Source of the DNA: CAYHVK01 sp964360255 | Lineage (GTDB): Bacteria > Bdellovibrionota > Bdellovibrionia > Bdellovibrionales > UBA1609 | Assembly (NCBI GenBank): GCA_964360255.1 | Contig: CAYHVK010000006.1 | Location: forward strand, 114,181 to 178,180 | Length of the DNA stretch: 64,000 bases | Reading direction: 5' to 3' | Shown: one piece after another, positions 59,915 through 64,000 of the stretch | How positions within the stretch are numbered: position 1 is the stretch's first letter | How the letters are laid out: the number at the start of each line of letters is the position of its first letter | Notes under the pieces: model-generated | Told to the model about the DNA's origin: nothing | What the model saw: the letters and a program-made list of their open reading frames with translations, nothing else | The model's database searches: none | Made by a program: the position numbers and the translations under genes

Positions 59915-61302
59915 GATTAGCTCAGTCGCGCGTTCACTTTATCGGTATTGGCGGTATCGGAATGTGCGGCCTCGCAGAACTTTTGCACAATATGGGCGTT
60001 TATGTGCAGGGCAGTGATATGAGCGAGAATGCCAACAGCCTTCGTTTGAAAGAGCTTGGAATTCAAGTTTACATCGGTCATCACGCTCGCCAAGTTGAAA
60101 ATATCGATGTCTGCGTTTACTCAAGCGCCGTTAAAAAAGATAATGTTGAATATGCGAATGCTCGTCGCTTAGGTATTCCTTTAATTCCGCGCGCTGAAGC
60201 TTTAGCAGAAATTATGCGCCTTAAGCGTGGTATCGGTATTGCCGGTAGTCATGGTAAGACAACAACGACCAGTATGACAGCGGCGATTCTTCTTGCTTGC
60301 GAAACAGATCCAACTATCGTTGTGGGCGGTCGTTTAGATTTAATTAAATCAACTGCTAAACTTGGTAGTGGTGACTGGATTGTCGCTGAAGCCGATGAGT
60401 CGGATGGTAGCTTCAATCGTCTCTCGCCTGAAATCGTTGTCATTACTAATATCGACAATGATCACTTAGATCACTATAAAACTTTTGAAAATCTGCAAAA
60501 TGCTTTTTATGAATTTGCTTCGCGCATTCCATTTTATGGCTTAGCTATTGTTTGCGGCGATGACCTGGCGACGAAAGAGTTATTCCACGATTTCCCGAAA
60601 AGAATTTTATTTTATGGTTTCGAAGAGAGTAATGATTTTATTCTCCGAGGAGAAAATTCAAATTACGAAATTTTCTATAGTGAGGCCGGCAAACTCGATG
60701 CAACGAAGTGGGGCGAATTTAAATTAGCCGTCCCAGGTCGTCACAATGCTTTAAATGCAATGGCGGCAATTTTAGCCGCACGTGAATCGGGATTACATAA
60801 AGACGACACCTTTTTAGGTCTTCAGACTTTTAACGGTGTTGATCGTCGTTTGCAAAAACGTCTCGATGAAAATGGCTATATTTACTACGATGATTATGGT
60901 CATCATCCCACTGAGATTCGTGCGGTTCTTCAAGCCTTGCGCGAGAAGATTGCCAATAAAAATGAAACAGATAAAAAAATAAAAGTTCTATTTCAGCCTC
61001 ATCGTTATTCGCGCACGCAACTCTGCTGGAATGATTTTAAAACTTGCTTTGATTTAGCTGATGAACTTTACATGCTTGATATTTACCCGGCAGGAGAAGC
61101 TCCCATAGCTGGGGTTACGACTGAGAAGTTAATAGCCGAGATGAAACACAAGAATGCCGCTTTCGTAAAAAGTAAGTCTGAGGCTGTTGAAAAGATCGTC
61201 GCTTCTTTAAAGCCACAAGATGTGTTTCTCACTCTGGGCGCCGGTGACGTTTACAAAACTGGTGATGAAATTTTTCGCGCTATTAAAGAGAAAAACCAAT
61301 GA
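59911..61302 (+). CDS. murC: UDP-MurNAc:L-alanine ligase MurC
   Basis: This is a 463-residue Mur ligase. It opens with HFIGIGGIGMCGLAELL. The ATP loop is IAGSHGKTTTTSM, then EADESDGSF, NIDNDHLDHY and the C-terminal IYYDDYGHHPTEI. It adds the first L-Ala to UDP-MurNAc. The length is normal. It overlaps both neighbours by 4 bases. Confidence 0.95.
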   Translation: MRLAQSRVHFIGIGGIGMCGLAELLHNMGVYVQGSDMSENANSLRLKELGIQVYIGHHARQVENIDVCVYSSAVKKDNVEYANARRLGIPLIPRAEALAEIMRLKRGIGIAGSHGKTTTTSMTAAILLACETDPTIVVGGRLDLIKSTAKLGSGDWIVAEADESDGSFNRLSPEIVVITNIDNDHLDHYKTFENLQNAFYEFASRIPFYGLAIVCGDDLATKELFHDFPKRILFYGFEESNDFILRGENSNYEIFYSEAGKLDATKWGEFKLAVPGRHNALNAMAAILAARESGLHKDDTFLGLQTFNGVDRRLQKRLDENGYIYYDDYGHHPTEIRAVLQALREKIANKNETDKKIKVLFQPHRYSRTQLCWNDFKTCFDLADELYMLDIYPAGEAPIAGVTTEKLIAEMKHKNAAFVKSKSEAVEKIVASLKPQDVFLTLGAGDVYKTGDEIFRAIKEKNQ

Positions 61303-62207
61303 GTGAGAACTCACTCCTGCAAAAAAACATCAGCCTTAAAAAGCTCAACTGGTGGAAGGTGGGCGGCGAAGCTGAATATTTTGCAGCACCTGAAAATCTT
61401 GAAGATCTAAAATCTGTTTATGGCGAAGCTTTAAAAAATAAATGGCCTGTTCATATTTTGAGCGGTGGCTCAAATATTTTAGTCAAAGAAGGCCTAATAA
61501 AAGGCCTTGTGCTTTCACTTCATGCTTTAAAGGGCGTGATTTCACAAAACCAAGTGAATGGTCGGCTTGAAGTTGTAGCTTGGGCTGGAGCGCCGAAAGC
61601 TGAAGTGGCTCGCGTTTTTATGCAAAACAAATTAGCTCCTGCAGTTTTTATGACGGGTATACCGGGTGATCTAGGTGGCGGAGTTGTTATGAACGCAGGT
61701 GTTGGAGAAGCCATTCGCCCCCGTGAATTCTGCGAGATTGTCGATTGGATTGAGGTTCTTCGCCCTGATTTAAATTTAGAAAAAATTGAAAGCTCAAAAA
61801 TTAAATGGGAGTACCGACACACGAGTGGTTGGCAGCCTGGAATTATTGTTCGTGTCGGTCTTGGCTGGACTCTTGAGCCTGATGCTGAAGTTTTAAATAA
61901 TGTGCGTAAGGCGACCCAAAAGCGCGTGCAATCACAACCACTTGATATGCCCAGTGGTGGTTCTACTTTTCAAAATCCACCGGGTGAAAAAGCCGCACGT
62001 CTTATTGATCAATGTGGCTTAAAAGGCCGAAGAGTTGGCGGAGCTTCAGTTTCAACAAAGCACGCGAATTTTATTGTGAATGATCAAAATGCAAAAGCAG
62101 ATGATATTCTCGCTCTAATTAAAGAAGTGCAAAACGAAGTGAAAGTTCAGAAATCTATTTCGCTGCAAACCGAAGTCATTTTGTTCGGTGGCTGGGAACA
62201 CAAGTAA
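61299..62207 (+). CDS. murB: UDP-N-acetylenolpyruvylglucosamine reductase MurB
   Basis: This is a 302-residue flavoenzyme of the type I or II MurB fold. FAD-binding motifs are LSGGSNILVKEG, then GIPGDLGGGVVMNAG, and catalytic-region motifs are SGGSTFQNP (with the proton-donor Ser) and the Glu in SLQTEVILFG. It reduces the enolpyruvyl group to lactyl. Its start overlaps the murC stop. A tandem imperfect repeat and a hairpin fill the gap to ddl. Confidence 0.95.
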   Translation: MSENSLLQKNISLKKLNWWKVGGEAEYFAAPENLEDLKSVYGEALKNKWPVHILSGGSNILVKEGLIKGLVLSLHALKGVISQNQVNGRLEVVAWAGAPKAEVARVFMQNKLAPAVFMTGIPGDLGGGVVMNAGVGEAIRPREFCEIVDWIEVLRPDLNLEKIESSKIKWEYRHTSGWQPGIIVRVGLGWTLEPDAEVLNNVRKATQKRVQSQPLDMPSGGSTFQNPPGEKAARLIDQCGLKGRRVGGASVSTKHANFIVNDQNAKADDILALIKEVQNEVKVQKSISLQTEVILFGGWEHK

Positions 62208-62234
62208 GCATCAGCCGTCTGAGACTTGTGTGGA

Positions 62235-62267
62235 GCACGAGTAAGCAAAGCTGTCTAAGGCTCGTGC
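62235..62267 (+). other. Hairpin between murB and ddl
   Basis: GCACGAG (62235-62241) pairs with CTCGTGC (62261-62267). The 17-base unit GTCTGAGACTTGTGTGG and the later GTCTAAGGCTCGTGCGG match at 13 of 17 bases. No U-run follows. Confidence 0.4.
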
Positions 62268-62315
62268 GGTAATTTGGACTGTACATTTCTATCCTCTGCG
62301 CCTACGATTTTAGGC

Positions 62316-63257
62316 ATGAAGACTAAAAAAATTGTTCTCTTACAAGGCGGAATGGGCGCTGAGCGCGACGTAAGTCTAGTGACTGCAAAAGGTTTCGCGC
62401 AGGCTCTTGTTGAACTGGGCTACCCACACGAAGTGCTCGATGCGGGCCCTGATCTTGTTGAAAAATTAGGTGCACTGAAAAGACAAGGCAAAGTCGATGT
62501 TGTTCTTATCGCTCTTCACGGTAAGTACGCAGAAGACGGAACCGTGCAGGGTATCTGTGAGTATTTAAAAGTTCCTTACTCGGGCACAGGCGTTCTTGGT
62601 TCTGCTCTTTGTATGGATAAAATTCTAACGAAGCAAATTTTGATTAATAATGGTGTGCCCACAGCAGAATATTTTTTAGTCGACACTAAAAAAGTTGATC
62701 TTAAGACTGTTCCGCTCCCGAATATGGGCTGGCCGGTGGTTGTTAAACCATCTCGTGAAGGTTCAAGTGTTGGTGTTTCTATTGTGAAAACACCAGCAGA
62801 TTTTCCGGCAGCTCTGACGAATGCTGCTAAGTACGATCATATGATTCTTGTTGAGAAATTTATCGCGGGCATGGAGTTAACAGTTCCGATATTTGATGGA
62901 AAAGTTATGACTCCAATTGAAATCGTGCCAAAAATGGATTTCTACACGTATGAAAATAAATATACAGCCGGTGCTACTGATTACTATTTACCAGCTCGCA
63001 CAAGCGTTCAGGTGATTGAGCAGGCCAAGAAACACGCCCTCAAGGCTTTCGAAGTTTGTCGTCTGCGCTGTTATGGTCGCATTGATTTTCGTGTGAGCGA
63101 ATCAGGTCAGCCGTATGTAATGGAGATCAACACTCTGCCTGGGTGCACACCGACTTCGCTTCTTCCGAAAGCGGCAAAGCATGATGGAATTAGTTTTACT
63201 CAGCTTATAGACACACTTATTGAAAGAGCAACACTCGATTATGAAGGTTTGGTTTAA
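62316..63257 (+). CDS. ddl: D-alanine-D-alanine ligase Ddl
   Basis: This is a 313-residue ATP-grasp enzyme from the ATG at 62316; a longer frame from 62274 is unlikely since LQGGMGAERDVSL should begin near the N-terminus. Motifs are ALHGKYAEDGTVQG, the ATP-binding KPSREGSSVGVS, VEKFIAGMELTVP, and the active-site MEINTLPGCTPTSLLPKAA. It supplies the dipeptide used by MurF. It overlaps ftsQ by 17 bases if ftsQ starts at 63241. Confidence 0.95.
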   Translation: MKTKKIVLLQGGMGAERDVSLVTAKGFAQALVELGYPHEVLDAGPDLVEKLGALKRQGKVDVVLIALHGKYAEDGTVQGICEYLKVPYSGTGVLGSALCMDKILTKQILINNGVPTAEYFLVDTKKVDLKTVPLPNMGWPVVVKPSREGSSVGVSIVKTPADFPAALTNAAKYDHMILVEKFIAGMELTVPIFDGKVMTPIEIVPKMDFYTYENKYTAGATDYYLPARTSVQVIEQAKKHALKAFEVCRLRCYGRIDFRVSESGQPYVMEINTLPGCTPTSLLPKAAKHDGISFTQLIDTLIERATLDYEGLV

Positions 63258-63981
63258 GTATCTTTTTGCACTGGCATTTATCGGTTCGCTAATTGGCGGC
63301 GGTAGCTATTTTATGACGAGAAGTTTTTTTCGCGTGAAATCTGTTGATATCACTTTAGGTGAGCATAAAGACCCAAGCTACCTGTTTGAAAAAACAAAAT
63401 CCCAGCTTGAAATGAAATTGAAACCATTTTTAGGTCAATATGTTTGGTCGGTAGATATTGAAAGAGTTTTGCAAATTGCCGAATCTGATCGTCGCGTGAA
63501 AGATGTTTTTGTTACGCGTGTTCTGCCTAATGGAATAAAAATTATTATCGAGCCGCATAGCGCTTATGCCAATATTATGGGCAGCGATTCTACGGCGTTT
63601 TATCCGCTCTCACCAGAGGGAGATTTGCTCCCTTCAGTAGCGGCTGAAGAAGCGGCAGACGGACCAATTCTTCGCGGCGAAAAATTTCTGAAAGATGAAA
63701 AGTTGCGCGCAAAAGCCATTGAGCTTTTGCAGTCATTGCCAGAGACAGGATCATTCAGTCGCAATCATGTTTCTGAAATGTATTTAGACTCCAAAAAAGG
63801 TCTTGCTGTCGTTTTAAAAAAATCAGGTATCGAAGTTCTAATGGGACTTGATAATTTCAAAAATCGCGCAAGTTACGTTTCTCGTGTGGTCCAGTACCTG
63901 GACTCGGAACAATTAACTGGCCGTGTCATCGATGCTCGCTACTCTAAGAAAGTTGTTGTCAAGCTGCGTAACGAGCCCTAG
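63241..63981 (+). CDS. ftsQ: Cell division protein FtsQ
   Basis: This is a 246-residue bitopic protein. A short cytoplasmic start is followed by a membrane helix (about 5-25) and a POTRA domain (about 30-105: FRVKSVDITLGEHKD, and VKDVFVTRVLPNGIKIIIEPHSAYA). The FtsQ-type beta domain follows (about 110-240). It scaffolds FtsL and FtsB in the divisome. The true start is probably the ATG at 63241, inside ddl, not the TTG at 63220. Its position after ddl is standard, and ftsA and ftsZ would be expected just beyond the window. Confidence 0.9.
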   Translation: MKVWFKYLFALAFIGSLIGGGSYFMTRSFFRVKSVDITLGEHKDPSYLFEKTKSQLEMKLKPFLGQYVWSVDIERVLQIAESDRRVKDVFVTRVLPNGIKIIIEPHSAYANIMGSDSTAFYPLSPEGDLLPSVAAEEAADGPILRGEKFLKDEKLRAKAIELLQSLPETGSFSRNHVSEMYLDSKKGLAVVLKKSGIEVLMGLDNFKNRASYVSRVVQYLDSEQLTGRVIDARYSKKVVVKLRNEP

Positions 63982-64000
63982 GCTTTTATATAGATTTCAT

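Overview
The window looks like chromosome from a predatory or predator-related bacterium of the Bdellovibrionota. The evidence is indirect but consistent. There is a gene cluster resembling the Myxococcus Glt gliding machinery at the left edge, a Gram-negative envelope (Pal, DsbD, outer-membrane barrels, many lipoproteins), a flagellar motA-motB pair, and a division/cell-wall (dcw) cluster with unusual passengers. No rRNA, tRNA, CRISPR array, prophage or insertion sequence was recognised.

Layout. 1-8060 (+): an operon of secreted and envelope proteins in the order TPR, small secreted protein, FHA/TonB-like protein, outer-membrane barrel, TPR, coiled coil. This matches gltE-F-G-A/B-C in plan. 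8177-12683 (-): a heterodimeric ABC exporter (mdlA-mdlB), an unknown protein and a tail-less single-strand binding protein. 12887-16798 (+): pal, a small lipoprotein, a CpoB/YbgF-like lipoprotein, then tsaD, rsmA and smpB. 16743-22496: a HAMP membrane protein, a charged secreted coiled coil, rluB, two unknowns and dsbD. 22660-25306 (+): motA and motB behind a good sigma-28 promoter, then a DnaQ-type exonuclease with a WYL-like tail. 25287-32387: signal peptidase II fused to a HAMP module, dacB, an MltD-like transglycosylase, a secreted unknown, hpt, tdk and a zinc-ribbon membrane protein.

32468-63981 holds the dcw cluster: mraZ, rsmH, ftsL, ftsI, [insert 1], murE, murF, mraY, murD, [insert 2], ftsW, murG, murC, murB, ddl, ftsQ. 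Insert 1 (about 36.4-41.2 kb) has two copies of a hairpin-bearing repeat around an unannotated 45-residue cationic hydrophobic peptide gene, a lysozyme-fold secreted protein, a receiver-less sigma-54 activator, a Xer-type recombinase and a gmhB-like phosphatase. Insert 2 (about 46.8-57.6 kb) has a divergent Fe-type superoxide dismutase, a soluble two-component pair, two envelope proteins, a pseudo-receiver protein with a long disordered linker, and a 1267-residue exported protein.

The 1267-residue protein is the strongest candidate for something new. It joins a signal peptide, two Clp-type AAA+ modules and an FtsH-type (M41) zinc peptidase domain with all three metal ligands in place. Together the window covers envelope building and remodelling: precursor synthesis and septal machinery from dcw, peptidoglycan trimming by DacB, MltD and the lysozyme-like protein, lipoprotein maturation by LspA, and envelope tethering by Pal and the CpoB-like protein. 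Motility is represented by MotAB and the Glt-like operon.
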